DNA from: Allobosea sp. TND4EK4
Lineage (GTDB): Bacteria > Pseudomonadota > Alphaproteobacteria > Rhizobiales > Beijerinckiaceae
Assembly: GCF_900156025.1 (NCBI RefSeq)
Contig: NZ_FTMO01000001.1
Coordinates: 620,001 to 684,000, forward strand
Length of the DNA: 64,000 nucleotides
Reading direction: 5' to 3'
The first letter of the stretch is position 1. Every line of letters starts with the position of its first letter. The notes under the pieces were generated by a model. That model did no database searches, was not told where the DNA came from, and was given only the letters and a program-made list of their open reading frames with translations. Shown here piece by piece: positions 9,238 to 18,445 of this stretch. The position numbers were made by a program, and so were the translations under genes.

Positions 9238-9459
9238 GCGAGACCTCCTATCGCGGGCCGGCAGCGCAATCCCTCCTCATGCATGCGCCCGAACAGTCGG
9301 TCGGATGATCACAGCTCTGTCCGGTCGGACTTCCCCGGTGGAGGGGGGCGGCTCGAGACAAGCCTTGAATCGCTCATAGCCGATTCGCCGCAGACCAGAA
9401 ATCCGCAGCGGCGGCGCAGGCGGCTTTCGCCTTCGCGCGGCTATGTTCGAACGGGACGC

Positions 9460-10065
9460 TCAGCGCGCCCAGCGCACGATCTCGATCAGCACCTGCGAGA
9501 GCGCGGCGTTCAGCGCCTGGGTCGCCCCCACACCGTCGATCGCGCCGGCCGGCACGCGGGCGGTAAACAGCTTGGCGCGCTGGATCTTGCCGCTGGCATC
9601 GCCGACGATCTTGGCAGTGATCTCGACCACCGCAGCGCCGGACGCCGCATCGATGTTGAAGCTGCGAATGTCGGTCAGAAGCTGCGCGGTCGGCGTCACG
9701 CGCTGGTCGGGCGATGAGACCGAGGCGATGCGTCCCGCATTCTCGAAGGTCTGGATCAGGCGGGTCTGCACCAGCGCCGGCACGGTGTCGGCCCATTGGG
9801 CGCCGCCGACGAAGGAGAGCGCGCCGCTCGAATCCTTGACGATGACGCGATCGGAATCGAAGGCCTGGACCGTCGTCGGCCGGGCGACAACGAGCGTCGC
9901 ACCCGAACCGCTGAGCCGGCCGAAGCCGCTCGGAGCCGTCAGATCGAAGGTCGTCGGCGCGGCCCCGCCGCCGCAGCCCGCGAGCAGCAGCGACGCCGCC
10001 AGCACAAGCCCGGACATTGCGGCACCGCCTGCGCGCGAAGGCTTCTTCGGGGCCTTGTCGATCAT
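9460..10065 (-). CDS. ABC-type transport auxiliary lipoprotein of the MCE system
   Basis: A 201-residue protein with a lipoprotein signal: hydrophobic segment LVLAASLLLAGC with the lipidated Cys at C31. The rest matches the ABC_trans_aux/PqiC-like pattern (periplasmic lipoprotein that works with an MCE protein, with a LVVARPTTVQAFDSDRVIV beginning). It is the last gene of a four-gene minus-strand operon, one base after the stop of the mlaD-like gene. It probably sits in the outer membrane facing the periplasm and links the MCE complex to the outer membrane; in this operon it may take the place that MlaA/MlaC have in E. coli, which is inference. Confidence 0.85.
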   Translation of the reverse strand: MIDKAPKKPSRAGGAAMSGLVLAASLLLAGCGGGAAPTTFDLTAPSGFGRLSGSGATLVVARPTTVQAFDSDRVIVKDSSGALSFVGGAQWADTVPALVQTRLIQTFENAGRIASVSSPDQRVTPTAQLLTDIRSFNIDAASGAAVVEITAKIVGDASGKIQRAKLFTARVPAGAIDGVGATQALNAALSQVLIEIVRWAR

Positions 10066-10066
10066 G

Positions 10067-11209
10067 CTAGCGGGCTCCGTTGTATTGGGGCAGCGGCGGC
10101 TTGCCGCCGAAGATGAGCTGTTGCGGGTTGCGCTCCAGGCTGCGCAGCGTGCGATTGATCTCCGTCAGCACCCGCTTGGCGTCCGAAACCGTGGAATCGA
10201 CGTTGCGCAAACCGACGCCGGTGAAGCGATTGATCCCAACCGAGATCTCCGCGGTGCGCTTGTCGAGGTTGTCGGCGAGCACGCGGATCGACTTCGCCGC
10301 GTCGGAGATTTCGTTCAGCGCGCTGCGTCCGTCCGGTCCGGAGGCGGTATTCAGGAAGGACTGGACGCTCTTCAGCACGCCCTCGACCTGATCGGCGGCG
10401 CGGTTGATCTTGTCCGTGATGGAGGCGACATTGTTGACGGCGCGCTGCGTATCGGCGCTGGAATTGCCGAGCGCGGCGGTGAACTTGTCGACGTTGTCGA
10501 CGATGTCGGTGATCTTCCGGCGATCGACCGACTTCACCACCTCGGTCAGCTCCTCGCTGAGCGTCTGAAGCTTCTGCGACAGCGGCTGGATCGTCTCGGC
10601 GACATTACCGAAGCTCGCCATCAGCTTGTCGAGCCCGTCCGAGTTCTTGCCAAGCGCCTCGGAGAATTTCTCGACGTTCCGGACGGTGTTGTTGATCGGC
10701 CCGGCGTTCTGCTTGATCAGCCCATCCAGCGAGCCGAGCATGCCATCCGCCTTCTGCGCGACATTGCGGACGGTCTCGAGGATGTCCTGCAGCTCCGAGC
10801 GTTCGGCGATGATGGTCGCCATCGGCTCGCCGGGTTTCGCCTTCAGGGGCGGCGCTTCGGGATCGCCACCGATGAGCTGGAGTGCCACCACGCCGGCAAG
10901 GCCCTGCGCCTCGATGCGCGCGCGGGTATCGACGCGCACCGGTGTCGTCGCATTGACAGAGATCACGGCGTAGATGCGGCGCGGGTCGTCGGGCTGGAGC
11001 TCGATGGTCGACACCTCGCCGACGCGCAATCCGTTGAAGAGCACGCTGGAGCCGCGGCCGAGGCCCGTCACCGAGCCGGTGAAGATGACGCGGACATTCT
11101 CCTTGCGGCCCGATCCGCCGGCATTGAACCAGTAGACGAAGCCGAAGGCCGCCGCGAGAACCGCGAGGGTGAAGAGGCCGACGAGAGCGTAATTCGCGCG
11201 CGATTCCAT
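10067..11209 (-). CDS. mlaD: MCE family protein, MlaD-like lipid-binding component
   Basis: Encodes 380 residues. One N-terminal membrane anchor (about 8-30) is followed by a single MCE domain (about 38-117) with the family signature GLGRGSSVLFNGLRVGEV, then a long helical region (140-340) that would form the tube or helical bundle seen in MCE proteins. It is much longer than E. coli MlaD (about 180 residues), resembling rhizobial forms. It is expected to sit in the inner membrane and pass phospholipids or other hydrophobic molecules through the periplasm. It starts three bases after the stop of the ATPase gene, which supports cotranscription. Confidence 0.92.
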   Translation of the reverse strand: MESRANYALVGLFTLAVLAAAFGFVYWFNAGGSGRKENVRVIFTGSVTGLGRGSSVLFNGLRVGEVSTIELQPDDPRRIYAVISVNATTPVRVDTRARIEAQGLAGVVALQLIGGDPEAPPLKAKPGEPMATIIAERSELQDILETVRNVAQKADGMLGSLDGLIKQNAGPINNTVRNVEKFSEALGKNSDGLDKLMASFGNVAETIQPLSQKLQTLSEELTEVVKSVDRRKITDIVDNVDKFTAALGNSSADTQRAVNNVASITDKINRAADQVEGVLKSVQSFLNTASGPDGRSALNEISDAAKSIRVLADNLDKRTAEISVGINRFTGVGLRNVDSTVSDAKRVLTEINRTLRSLERNPQQLIFGGKPPLPQYNGAR

Positions 11210-11212
11210 GGG

Positions 11213-12052
11213 CTAGCCGTTCTGCTCCCGTTTCCCGGACGGTTTCCGGGCCGTCGCTCGCTCACCACCGAAATAGGCCTTCAGCCAGGGATGGTCGGAC
11301 TTCAGCATCGTGTCCAGCGGTCCGACCGCAATGACCTTCTTGTCCGCAAGCGCGGCGATTCGGTCGCAGGCATCATAAAGGCTGTCGAGATCGTGGGTTA
11401 CCATGAACACCGTCAGGCCGAGCGTCTGCTTCAAGGTCATGATGAGGGCGTCGAACTCGGCCGCGCCGATCGGATCGAGGCCGGAGGTCGGCTCGTCGAG
11501 GAAAACGATCTCGGGATCGAGCGCCAGCGCGCGTGCCAGCGCGGCGCGCTTGATCATGCCGCCCGACAATTCGGAGGGCACCTTGTCGGCCGCGTCCGGC
11601 GGCAGGCCGACGAGGTCGAGCTTCACCATCGCCAACGCATCGAGCAGGTCCGGCGAGAGCTTGAGATATTCCCGCATCGGCACCTGGATGTTCTGCTTGA
11701 CGGTCAGCGCCGAGAACAGCGCGCCTTGCTGGAACATCACTCCGAAGCGACGCTCGAGCACGCGCCGCTGCGGACCCGAGAGCTTGTCGACATTCTCGCC
11801 GAAGACCTCGATGGTGCCGCGCTGCTGGCGCACAAGGCCGAGGATGGTGCGGGTCAGCACCGACTTGCCCTGCCCCGAACCGCCGACGAAGCCGAGGATT
11901 TCGCCGCGCATCACGTCGAGATCGAGCCCGTCCATGATGACCTTGTCGCCGAAGGCCACCTTGAGATCGCGCACGCGGATCACCGCCTCCGGCTCCTGTG
12001 CCCGGCCCTCGTGGCCGCGGGTCGTGAGGTCGTCGATTTCCTCCATCGTCAA
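11213..12052 (-). CDS. mlaF: ABC transporter ATPase of the MCE system, MlaF-like
   Basis: A 279-residue ABC ATPase. Walker A GGSGQGKS at 57-64, Q-loop in GVMFQQGALF, signature LSGGM at 162-166, Walker B IVFLDE at about 182-187, and the switch His in VTHDLDSLYD. The LSGGM form (Met instead of Gln) is typical of the MlaF/Ttg2A branch. The start codon overlaps the stop of the permease gene by 4 bases (ATGA at 12049-12052), a sign of translational coupling. It powers lipid movement by the MlaE-like permease in the inner membrane. Confidence 0.95.
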   Translation of the reverse strand: MTMEEIDDLTTRGHEGRAQEPEAVIRVRDLKVAFGDKVIMDGLDLDVMRGEILGFVGGSGQGKSVLTRTILGLVRQQRGTIEVFGENVDKLSGPQRRVLERRFGVMFQQGALFSALTVKQNIQVPMREYLKLSPDLLDALAMVKLDLVGLPPDAADKVPSELSGGMIKRAALARALALDPEIVFLDEPTSGLDPIGAAEFDALIMTLKQTLGLTVFMVTHDLDSLYDACDRIAALADKKVIAVGPLDTMLKSDHPWLKAYFGGERATARKPSGKREQNG

Positions 12053-13218
12053 AACTCGATCGACGCAAAGAAGATGGCGAAAAGGCCGTCGACGACGATG
12101 ACCATGAAGATCGCCTTGACCACCGAGGCCGTGACCTGGCGGCCAAGCGATTCGGCGGAGCCCTTCACCGCAAGCCCCTCGATCGAGGCGATCAGCCCGA
12201 TGACGAATGCCATGAAAGGCGCCTTGATCAGGCCGACAGCGAAGTGCTTCCAGGTGATGACCGACTGGAGCCGGGCCAGGAAGGTGTCGAGTCCGATGCC
12301 GCCATAGAGCCAGGCGACGAGCCCCGCGCCGGTCAGACCGGCCATCGAGGAGATGAATGTGAGGATCGGCAGGGAGATGATCAGCGCCAGGATGCGCGGC
12401 ACCACCAGCACCTCGATCGGGTCCAGCCCCATCACCCGGAGCGCGTCGATCTCCTCGCGCATCTTCATCGAGCCGATCTCGGCGGTGAAGGCCGAGCCGG
12501 AGCGGCCAGCGATCATGATCGAGGTCAGCAGCACCGAGAGCTCGCGCAGCACGAGGATACCGGTGAGATTGACGACGAAGGCCGTCGCGCCGAACTGCTG
12601 GAGCTGGAAAATGCCCTGCTGGGAGACGATGCAGCCGACGAGGAAGGAGATCAGCATGATGATCGGCGCGCCGTTGAAGGCGATCAGCTCGATCTGATTG
12701 ACCAGCGAGGGGCCACGGAACTTGCGCGGGCCCAGAACCACGGCCGCCGATCCGACGATGACTTCGCCGAGGAACATCGCGCCGCCGACCATATCGCGCC
12801 CGAAGCGCACCACCGCTTCGCCGATATTGGCGAGCAGGCCGATCATGCTCACATGGTCGTGCCGACTCGGCTCGTCCTCGTCATGGACATGCACCTCCGA
12901 CAGCAGGATCTCGTGCTCGCGTCGGCGGCTGACGATCTCGACCGCGCGCCCTTCGCGCTCCTGGCGCGACTTCAGACGGTTGAGAATATAGGCGCCGAGC
13001 GTGTCGAGCCGGGAGACATCCGAAAGATCCAGCCGCGCACGCCCCGAATCAGGGATGCGCCCGACGATCTCGGCTACGAGCTTCTCGAGGCGCGGCGCGC
13101 GGTCGGCACTCCAGGAGCCCGCCAGCGCCACAGCCAGCGTCCCGTGGTCGTCACGGAGGATCGCCTGCGGTTCTGCCGCGTCAACGCTCGGCATAGGCTT
13201 TTGATATCCCTCACCCAT
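12049..13218 (-). CDS. mlaE: MCE system permease with N-terminal STAS domain (MlaE-like)
   Basis: Encodes 389 residues: a STAS-like domain (about 20-110, with GRARLDLSDVSRLDTLGAYIL) fused to an MlaE-type permease (about 150-389) with five to six membrane segments and the conserved loop FTAEIGSMKMREEIDALRVMG. In E. coli the STAS protein (MlaB) is a separate subunit; here it is joined to the permease, as often seen in alphaproteobacteria. First gene of the operon. The start is either ATG 13218 or ATG 13194; neither has a strong ribosome site, and I keep the longer form. Confidence 0.93.
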   Translation of the reverse strand: MGEGYQKPMPSVDAAEPQAILRDDHGTLAVALAGSWSADRAPRLEKLVAEIVGRIPDSGRARLDLSDVSRLDTLGAYILNRLKSRQEREGRAVEIVSRRREHEILLSEVHVHDEDEPSRHDHVSMIGLLANIGEAVVRFGRDMVGGAMFLGEVIVGSAAVVLGPRKFRGPSLVNQIELIAFNGAPIIMLISFLVGCIVSQQGIFQLQQFGATAFVVNLTGILVLRELSVLLTSIMIAGRSGSAFTAEIGSMKMREEIDALRVMGLDPIEVLVVPRILALIISLPILTFISSMAGLTGAGLVAWLYGGIGLDTFLARLQSVITWKHFAVGLIKAPFMAFVIGLIASIEGLAVKGSAESLGRQVTASVVKAIFMVIVVDGLFAIFFASIEF

Positions 13219-13481
13219 ACCGTCGGCTTCGCCGCGGCACCGTCCCTGCGTCGAAATCCACCCCTTATGTCCTGTATTGCCGTGGGCATCGCGGTTGGCA
13301 AGCGGCGGGCCGCCCGCGCCCGCCGTTCCTACCCTACCGTTGCGCTTCGGCCATATCCGAACGCGTCCGAAGACTCCGTGCCGCGCGGCAACGCAGCAAT
13401 TCCTTAATCAGTCACGCATCAGGCTGGCCCCGTCGAACGGAAACCGGCCCGTGATTCGGGCCCTGCGAAGGCAAGACGGTA

Positions 13482-14339
13482 ATGAGCGATGCTCGCTCCC
13501 TGACTCCCCTCAGTCAGGCGGATTACGAGGCCATCGAGGCCGCCGTCATGGAAACGGCGCGTGGGCGCTGGTTCATGGCCGAATATGCCAAGCGAAACCG
13601 CCAGGCCGATACGCAGCAATTGCTCACCGCGATCGGCCGGATCGAACGCGTGGTCGGTCTCGGCGTCCAGGAGACGTCGCGGGAAGACAATCTGCTCGAT
13701 GCGGCGGCCCTGATCCATGACCTGCGCTCCGACCTGGAGCGGATCAGCGGGCGCAGCGAAGATCGCGCGTCCGGGCTCGCCGCCCAGATCGAGCAAGCGG
13801 CCGGCACCGTCACGATGGCAACCGAGAGCATCCAGGAGGTCGCGTGGACCCTGCGGGAGGCCGGCGCCGAGGAGCTGCTTTGCGACACGCTGGACCACCG
13901 CACCACTGAGATCGCCGGTGCGATCGCCATCATCGACGGCCTCTCGCAGCGCGTGGACAAGATCGCCGACACCATCGCCATGCTCGACACCAGCCTGCGG
14001 GCCTTCGGCGAGGTATCCTATACGTCCAGCTCGACCTTTTTCGATCTCGACGATCTTACGGTGCGCAAGGCGCCATCCGTCGGGATGCCGGAGATCGCGC
14101 CGCTCCCCGTGGTGGCAGTCGCCCCTCTCAGGACTGCGGCAGAGCCGGAAGAAACGACGGAAGGCTCCGCACCCGAGGAGCGCATGGCTACCATCGAATT
14201 CCTTGACGACGATCTCGTCCTGGTCGAGCCAGCGGCCGGCGTCCCGGCTGGGCCCCCCGTATCGCCGCGCCAGTCGGAAATCGGCCTCGCGGAAATCGAT
14301 GCGATGCCGGCCGATCGCAAGCTCGCCTATTTCGCCTGA
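13482..14339 (+). CDS. helical protein of unknown function, possibly CheZ-like
   Basis: Encodes 285 residues. Residues 8-55 (DYEAIEAAVMETARGRWFMAEY and RNRQADTQQLL) form a motif that I know from several uncharacterised alphaproteobacterial proteins. Residues 60-180 are a long helical region, followed by an acidic, Pro-rich linker and a short conserved tail (LAEIDAMPADRKLAYF). A long helical hairpin, a flexible linker and a short C-terminal tail is also the layout of the CheY phosphatase CheZ, but the CheZ catalytic DFQDLTGQ motif is not clearly present (the nearest stretch is CDTLDHRTTEI). No chemotaxis gene is nearby. Function is unknown. Confidence 0.65.
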   Translation: MSDARSLTPLSQADYEAIEAAVMETARGRWFMAEYAKRNRQADTQQLLTAIGRIERVVGLGVQETSREDNLLDAAALIHDLRSDLERISGRSEDRASGLAAQIEQAAGTVTMATESIQEVAWTLREAGAEELLCDTLDHRTTEIAGAIAIIDGLSQRVDKIADTIAMLDTSLRAFGEVSYTSSSTFFDLDDLTVRKAPSVGMPEIAPLPVVAVAPLRTAAEPEETTEGSAPEERMATIEFLDDDLVLVEPAAGVPAGPPVSPRQSEIGLAEIDAMPADRKLAYFA

Positions 14340-14458
14340 TAGCGGCGGCGGGACCGGCCCGTCGCGTCACGCCAGCGTGCGGAGGGCTTCACAAATCGGA
14401 ACTGGCCAGGGGCGATACCGGCGGGAAGAATGAGCATTCACCCCGGAGACAGCCGCCC

Positions 14459-15223
14459 ATGAAGCTCAAACTGATCCGCAACGCGACGCTCAGGCTGGAT
14501 TACGCCGGCCGTACCATCCTGATCGATCCCGATCTCGGTGCCCCGGCGAGCCGGCGCTCCTTCACCGGACGCGCGCAGAACCCGATGGTGCCGCTGCCGG
14601 AGCCGATCGAGGCGATCACCGCGGAGGTCGATCTCGTCATCATTTCGCATCTGCATGCCGACCATTTCGATGAAACGGCCAAGCAGGTTCTCCCGAAGGA
14701 CCTGCCGGTCATCTGCCAGCCTGGTCAGGAACAGGTGCTGGCCGAGGCCGGCTTCAGGGACGTGACGCCGGTCGATTGTTATCTGCGATTGGGACCTATC
14801 GTGCTGAAGCGCCATCCAGCACAACATGGCACCGGTGCAGTCGTCGCGACCATGGGCCCGGTGATGGGATTGAGCTTCGAGGCGCCCGGCGAGCCGACGC
14901 TCTATTGGTGCGGAGACAGCGTGCTCTATCCGCCGCTGCGGGACGCGATCGCTGCGACACGCCCCGACGTGATCGTCAGCCATTCCGGCGGAGCCATGTG
15001 GGACGGCGCGCTGATCATCATGGATGCGGCGCAGACGATCGAGCTGGCCAGTGAGTTTCCGCAGGCCAGGGTAATCGCGACGCATCTGGAAGCGCTCGAC
15101 CACTGCACCGTCAGCCGCGCCGAGCTGCGCAAGGCGGCCAAGGAGCATGGGATCGACAGCCGGCGCCTGTTGATCCCAGCCGATGGCGAGACGCTGGAGA
15201 TGGACGTGCCCCCCCTCGCCTAA
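14459..15223 (+). CDS. metallo-beta-lactamase-fold hydrolase
   Basis: A 254-residue protein with the metal motif HLHADHFD (H64, H66, D68, H69), a second His-containing loop (KRHPAQHGTG) and an Asp in WCGDSVLYPP. The overall pattern resembles the UlaG/UPF0173 branch (beta-lactamase-like hydrolases of lactones or phosphoesters) more than glyoxalase II. GGAGA lies about 9 bases upstream of the ATG. It ends two bases before the end of the convergent otnK gene. Substrate unknown. Confidence 0.87.
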   Translation: MKLKLIRNATLRLDYAGRTILIDPDLGAPASRRSFTGRAQNPMVPLPEPIEAITAEVDLVIISHLHADHFDETAKQVLPKDLPVICQPGQEQVLAEAGFRDVTPVDCYLRLGPIVLKRHPAQHGTGAVVATMGPVMGLSFEAPGEPTLYWCGDSVLYPPLRDAIAATRPDVIVSHSGGAMWDGALIIMDAAQTIELASEFPQARVIATHLEALDHCTVSRAELRKAAKEHGIDSRRLLIPADGETLEMDVPPLA

Positions 15224-15225
15224 CC

Positions 15226-16491
15226 TCAGCGCAGCAGGTCCCACGCCTTCACGAAGAAGTCCGGGGCTCCGAAATTGCCGGATTTGAGCGCAACGACCAG
15301 TTCGGGCCCATCGATGACGCGGGTCCAGGGCACGCCAGGGTCGATCTCGGGGCCGATCTCGAGTGTCCTGATGCCAAGGCCGAGCACGACGGCCCCGGAG
15401 GTCTCGCCGCCGGCAACGAGCAGGCGCGTCACGCCGGCATCGACGAGCCTGCGCGCGATTTCGGCGAAAGCCTCCTCGACGACGGCGCCCGCCTTCTCGC
15501 GGCCAAGCTTCTCCTGAACGGCCGAGACCTCCGCCGGGTCGTCGCTCGAATAGAGCAGGAAAGGCGCGTCCGCCGGCTGCGACAAGGCCCAGTCGGCGAG
15601 GGCGACTGCGTTCAGCTCGCCGCGGGCCAGCTCCATCGGATCGATCTTCCGTGCCGGATAACCGGCGGCGAGCGCCGCTCTGATCTGCTCGCGGGTGGCC
15701 GCCGAACAGCTTCCCGAGAGGATGCCTGCCCGGCCGTGGGGCGGCTTCAATCGCTCGGGCGCGGCTCGCTCCGGCAGCAGCCCGGCGCGCCGGAAATTCT
15801 GCGGCAAGCCCATGGCGATGCCGGAGCCACCAGTCAGCAGGACGTGCTCGGACACGGCGTGGCCGAGCGTCATCAAATCCTCATTGGTCAGCGCATCGGT
15901 GACGGCATAGCGCATGCCCTTGGCCTGCAAGGCCGCGAAGCCGGCCTTCACCGCGCCCGGGCCGGCGAGCACCGTCGCATAATCGACGAGGCCGACGACG
16001 CCCTTCGCCTGGGCACCCATCAGCCGCATGAGATTGGAATCGCGCATCGGCGTCAGCGGATGGTCCTTCATCGAGCTCTCGTGCAGGGGCACCGAGCCGA
16101 CAAAGAGGTAGCCCTGATAGATCGAGCGGCCATTGGCAGGGAAGGCCGGGCAGACGATGGCGAAATCGGTTCCCAGACGCTGCATCAGTGCATCGGCGAC
16201 GGGACCGATATTGCCCTGCGCCGTCGAATCGAAGGTCGAGCAGTATTTGAACAGGATCTGGCTGGCCCCGGCCGCCAGCAGAGCGTCACAGGCGGCCAGC
16301 GAATCCGCAACGGCTTCCGCGACGGGGGTGGTGCGCGATTTCAGGGCGACAACGACCGCGTCCGCCTCCGGCAGCGCCCAGCCCGCCGGGGGCACGCCGA
16401 TGACCTGGACGGTCCGCATGCCGGTTCGGTTCAGCATCAGCGCGACATCGGTCGCGCCAGTCATGTCGTCGGCGATCACGCCCAGCAGCAT
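15226..16491 (-). CDS. otnK: four-carbon acid sugar kinase, OtnK/DUF1537 family
   Basis: Encodes 421 residues, the normal length for the family. The N-terminal domain begins MLLGVIADDMTGATD, the OtnK hallmark, and the C-terminal domain contains the nucleotide-binding LVAGGETSGAVVLGLGI. Characterised members phosphorylate 3-oxo-tetronate or D-erythronate-type acids. The usual partners (OtnC aldolase, LtnD dehydrogenase, isomerase, GntR or DeoR regulator) are not in the window, so its pathway here is open. It is divergent from the peptide-type importer at 16786 and shares a 294-base upstream region with it. Confidence 0.87.
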   Translation of the reverse strand: MLLGVIADDMTGATDVALMLNRTGMRTVQVIGVPPAGWALPEADAVVVALKSRTTPVAEAVADSLAACDALLAAGASQILFKYCSTFDSTAQGNIGPVADALMQRLGTDFAIVCPAFPANGRSIYQGYLFVGSVPLHESSMKDHPLTPMRDSNLMRLMGAQAKGVVGLVDYATVLAGPGAVKAGFAALQAKGMRYAVTDALTNEDLMTLGHAVSEHVLLTGGSGIAMGLPQNFRRAGLLPERAAPERLKPPHGRAGILSGSCSAATREQIRAALAAGYPARKIDPMELARGELNAVALADWALSQPADAPFLLYSSDDPAEVSAVQEKLGREKAGAVVEEAFAEIARRLVDAGVTRLLVAGGETSGAVVLGLGIRTLEIGPEIDPGVPWTRVIDGPELVVALKSGNFGAPDFFVKAWDLLR

Positions 16492-16785
16492 CGTTCACCC
16501 TCCGCGGTCTTTGCCCGCCGCATCTCGTTGTAGCGGGCGAAAGAGACCGGCGCGACCATGGGTGGCGCATCGGACCCTTCCGCCGCATCATGTCCGTGGC
16601 GACCGGCCGAGGGAACTTCTGCCCAACGGACGGGCACTCCCGGCGCAATTTTGACGCTGAGCCGAGTCGACCTCGGTGCGAAACTGAGGCAACTTCGTTC
16701 CGGGAGGAACGATTTCAGGAGCCGCGAGGGCGACCCTCGCCGAAAACAAGGCCCGTCTCGTTCCATTGATCGTCGGAGGACAAGC

Positions 16786-18300
16786 ATGAAGCTCGCTCGG
16801 ATTTGGGTTTCCGCCGCCGCGCTCGCACTGGCGACGCTGCACTTCGGAGCCGCCAAGGCGCAGACGCCCTCGACCCTGCGGATCGGTCTGCAGGAAGACC
16901 CCGACATGCTCGATCCGCACAAGGCGCGCACCTTTGTCGGCCGCATCGTCTTCATGGGGCTGTGCGACAAGCTGCTCGACATCACAGCCGAGCTGAAGCC
17001 GGTGCCGCGACTCGCCACCGGATGGAGCTTTTCCCCGGACGGGCTGACGCTGACGATGAAGCTGCGCAGCGACGCCAGGTTCCACGATGGCGAGCCCTTC
17101 AACGCGGAGGCCGCCAAGGCCAATCTCGACCGCGCCCGCACCCTGCCCGACTCCCTGCGCAAGTCGGAACTCGCCTCGGTCGACAGCGTAGAGGCGCCGG
17201 ATGCCGCCACGCTCGTGCTCAAGCTCAAGCGGCCGGACGCGACGCTGATCTCGCAGCTGACCGACCGCGCCGGCATGATGCTCTCGCCCAAGACGCTCTC
17301 CGGCGATGTCGGCGCCAAGCCGGTCTGCTCGGGCCCGTACAAGTTCGTCGAGCGGGTCCAGAACGACCGCATCGTGCTGGAGAAGTTCAAGGAGCACTGG
17401 GAGGCCGACAAATACGGCTTCGACCGGGTGATCTACCGCGCGATCCCCGACACCACGGTGCGGCTGGCCAATCTGCGCTCGGGCGAGCTCGACATGCTGG
17501 AGCGGCTGGCGCCGACCGATGTGAAGTCGGCGCAGGGCGACAAGGCGCTCAAGGTTCTGAGCATGCCGAACCTCGGCTACCAGGGCATCACCATCAACAC
17601 CAACAACGGCGAAGCCGCCAACCAGCCAATGGGCAAGGACAAGCGGGTCCGGCAGGCGTTCTCGCTCTCCATCGACCGCAAGGTGCTGAGTCAGGTCGTG
17701 TTCGAGGGGCTCTATGCGCCGATGAACCAACCCTTCAACCCCGGCAACGCCTTTGTGGACAGCGCTTTCCCGGTGCCTGAGCGCGATGTCGTAAAGGCCA
17801 AGGCTCTGCTGAAGGAGGCCGGTCAGCCCAAGGTGTCGGTCGAGCTCTTCGTCACCAACAATCCCGTCGATACGCAGGTCGGCCAGGTGGTGCAGGCGAT
17901 GGCGCAGGAGGCCGGCATCGACGTGCAATTGCGCTCGACCGAATTCGCCAGCCAATTGCGCGACCAGCAGCAGGGCAAGTTCCAGATGAGCCGCATCGGC
18001 TGGTCCGGCCGCACCGACCCTGACGGCAACATCCACCCCTTCGTCACCAGCAAGGGCAACCAGAACGATGGGAAATACGCCAATCCGCAGGTCGACAAGC
18101 TGCTCGACGAGGCGCGCACGATCTACGACCCGGCCGAGCGCAAGAAGCGCTACGACGCCGCGCAGGCGATCCTCCAGGACGAACTGCCGATCGTCTATCT
18201 CTATAACCAGACGGTCTTCTTTGCCCTGCGCTCCAACATCGACGGCTTCGTGATCAACCCGGACGGGCTGATCCGGCTTGCCGGGCTGAAGCGGAAGTGA
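16786..18300 (+). CDS. ABC transporter substrate-binding protein, family 5 (peptide/nickel type)
   Basis: Encodes 504 residues. ATG 16786 is preceded by GGAGGA at 5 bases; a longer open frame upstream has no ribosome site. A Sec signal peptide (hydrophobic core WVSAAALALATLHF, probable cleavage after A25 in AKA-Q) is followed by a DppA/OppA-type fold with the family signature LTMKLRSDARFHDGEPFNAE. It is the periplasmic receptor of the importer whose permeases follow at 18446 and 19390. Substrate is unknown; the hydrolases downstream suggest a small peptide or gamma-glutamyl compound. A palindromic repeat lies between it and the permease gene. Confidence 0.92.
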   Translation: MKLARIWVSAAALALATLHFGAAKAQTPSTLRIGLQEDPDMLDPHKARTFVGRIVFMGLCDKLLDITAELKPVPRLATGWSFSPDGLTLTMKLRSDARFHDGEPFNAEAAKANLDRARTLPDSLRKSELASVDSVEAPDAATLVLKLKRPDATLISQLTDRAGMMLSPKTLSGDVGAKPVCSGPYKFVERVQNDRIVLEKFKEHWEADKYGFDRVIYRAIPDTTVRLANLRSGELDMLERLAPTDVKSAQGDKALKVLSMPNLGYQGITINTNNGEAANQPMGKDKRVRQAFSLSIDRKVLSQVVFEGLYAPMNQPFNPGNAFVDSAFPVPERDVVKAKALLKEAGQPKVSVELFVTNNPVDTQVGQVVQAMAQEAGIDVQLRSTEFASQLRDQQQGKFQMSRIGWSGRTDPDGNIHPFVTSKGNQNDGKYANPQVDKLLDEARTIYDPAERKKRYDAAQAILQDELPIVYLYNQTVFFALRSNIDGFVINPDGLIRLAGLKRK

Positions 18301-18327
18301 CGACCGCCGGGACGCTGCAAGCCGCAG

Positions 18328-18426
18328 AGTCATCCCGGGCGGCCGGAGGCCGGCCCGGGATCCGTCTCACAGCGGTGCGCCCTGTGATGGATCCCGGAGT
18401 TCGGCTTCGCCCCATCCGGGATGACG
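18328..18426. repeat. dispersed palindromic repeat (GTCATCCCGGG subtype)
   Basis: Runs from GTCATCCCGGGC to CCATCCGGGATGACG and contains an inner match GGATCCGTC...GATGGATCCCGG. It lies in the intercistronic gap of the binding-protein and permease genes, where a folded RNA could shield the 3' end of the binding-protein message, as REP elements do in malE-malF. Confidence 0.75.
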
Positions 18427-18445
18427 GTGCGGTTGCGAGCGCCTC

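Noticed and set aside
9443-12307. 954-residue plus-strand open frame opposite the MCE operon
   Set aside because: Antisense shadow of four well-supported genes; composition is unlike a real protein.
16558-16785. 76-residue N-terminal extension of the substrate-binding protein
   Set aside because: ATG 16786 has GGAGGA at 5 bases and is followed directly by a signal peptide; an extension would bury it.
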